From the NCBI GenBank assembly GCA_937899935.1, contig CALCOW010000354.1:1-5171 (forward strand): a stretch of 5,171 bases of DNA, written 5' to 3'. Below, one piece after another: positions 4,476 through 5,171 of the stretch. The position numbers were made by a program, and so were the translations under genes. The notes under the pieces were generated by a model, which was not told the origin of the DNA, searched no databases, and saw nothing but the letters and a program-made list of their open reading frames with translations. How positions within the stretch are numbered: position 1 is the stretch's first letter; every line of letters begins with the position of its first letter. Source of the DNA: an uncultured Phycisphaerae bacterium. GTDB taxonomy: Bacteria > Planctomycetota > Phycisphaerae > Phycisphaerales > SM1A02.

Positions 4476-5099
4476 ATGAATCTTCATACCTTCAATCCAA
4501 TGCACAGCCAAACCAACACCTGGTCCGGTTGGAACACACCATACGTAAACTGGAACAACACACCTGCTACTCCTCAGACCTGGAATCATCAAAGAGTCGG
4601 CCAAACAGCTCAATGGGGCACAACCCAACAACCTATGGCCACTCGAATTCAGCCTACAACCGTTGACCAGCCTTGGGACATGTGGAATCAGTTTCCGGTC
4701 AGCACCGGCATCAACCACGGCTTGAATACCATGAGCAACACCGTGGCAGCACCCGTGAAATCACCAATGCGTTTTCAGGCTCCAGTAAATGTTTATGAAA
4801 CCGAAAGCAGCTACAACGTTATTTGCGAACTACCCGGCTGCTGCGTCGAATCAATCGAACTCACTTATGACAACGGAACCCTGATTCTCAAGGGCGCTGT
4901 CAACACTCTGGAATATCCAGAAGCAGCCCGTCACATCCTGACTGAGTACAACGTTGCAGATTACTATCGTGAATTGACCTTCGGCTGCAAGATTCTTACC
5001 AGTGAAATCAAAGCAGACTTCCGCAATGGTCTCTTGGTCATCTATATGCCCAAACAGACATGCTCAAAAACAACAGCAACAAGCGTTGCCGTTGCTTAA
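4476..5099 (+). CDS. hsp20: Small heat shock protein, Hsp20 family, long Trp/Asn/Gln-rich arm
   Basis: A 207-residue Hsp20 protein, longer than most bacterial members because of its N-terminal arm. Residues 1-100 are low-complexity, rich in Asn, Thr, Gln and Pro, with seven Trp in the first 70 (16, 19, 26, 36, 47, 67, 70) and almost no acidic residues. The alpha-crystallin domain covers about 102-193. It contains APVNVYETESSYNVICELPG (102-121), TLILKG (135-140), LTEYNVADYYREL (155-167) in the G-x-F-x-R position, and IKADFRNGLLVIYMPK (178-193). The last residues, SVAVA, give a V-x-V tail motif. Cysteines are at 117, 122, 123, 171 and 196. AAGGAA at 4463-4468, seven bases before the ATG, supports this start over a TTG nine codons upstream. 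Hsp20 arms bind clients and drive oligomer assembly, so the odd arm probably sets client choice or assembly. Confidence 0.9.
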   Translation: MNLHTFNPMHSQTNTWSGWNTPYVNWNNTPATPQTWNHQRVGQTAQWGTTQQPMATRIQPTTVDQPWDMWNQFPVSTGINHGLNTMSNTVAAPVKSPMRFQAPVNVYETESSYNVICELPGCCVESIELTYDNGTLILKGAVNTLEYPEAARHILTEYNVADYYRELTFGCKILTSEIKADFRNGLLVIYMPKQTCSKTTATSVAVA

Positions 5100-5111
5100 C
5101 AAGGCAGAGTA

Positions 5112-5155
5112 CTAGGAACCGGCTCGGAGTCGGCGCAGGACTCCGCCGTTCCTAG
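5112..5155 (+). terminator. Long bulged hairpin after the last hsp20 gene
   Basis: CTAGGAAC (5112-5119) pairs with GTTCCTAG (5148-5155), GG (5121-5122) with CC (5146-5147), and CGGAGTC (5125-5131) with GACTCCG (5139-5145), leaving a seven-base loop and small one-sided bulges. It starts 13 bases after the stop codon. There is no T-run (AATTGAG follows), so it may protect the mRNA 3' end or act as a weak terminator. It could also be a copy of a dispersed palindrome. Confidence 0.55.
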
Positions 5156-5171
5156 AATTGAGTTCGGTGGC

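Overview
This window looks like chromosomal DNA of a Gram-negative bacterium of roughly balanced GC content. The strongest reason is a Wzm/Wzt-type ABC exporter for lipopolysaccharide O-antigen or another surface polysaccharide. Most genes have strong Shine-Dalgarno sites, and intergenic regions are 30-365 bases. I cannot name the genus from sequence alone.

There are six genes. Two plus-strand genes at the left (162-632, 694-1173) and two at the right (3936-4403, 4476-5099) each encode a different, highly diverged small heat shock protein (Hsp20, alpha-crystallin domain). Between the pairs lies a minus-strand two-gene operon, wzm (2710-3570) then wzt (1390-2679), for an ABC-2 permease and its ATPase with a C-terminal carbohydrate-recognition-type domain. 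The left pair and wzt converge on a region (1174-1389) with a factor-independent terminator and a long perfect hairpin that probably stops both transcripts. The right pair and wzm diverge from a 365-base region (3571-3935) rich in hairpins. The right end carries another long hairpin after the last gene.

The four Hsp20 proteins share the alpha-crystallin fold signature and a short hydrophobic I/V-x-I/V motif near the C-terminus, but differ greatly in the N-terminal arm. One has paired cysteines at both ends, one is histidine-rich, one is a short acidic type, and one has a long arm rich in Trp, Asn, Gln and Thr. All contain cysteines. They could form mixed oligomers, but that is inference. No gene in the window ties the exporter functionally to the chaperones.

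The most interesting regulatory signals are three. A near-consensus sigma-54 (-24/-12) promoter lies ahead of the first hsp20 gene. A stacked hairpin leader on the third hsp20 gene has its last stem pairing the start codon and holding the Shine-Dalgarno site in the loop, the layout of an RNA thermometer. A shared leader motif precedes the second gene of each hsp20 pair.
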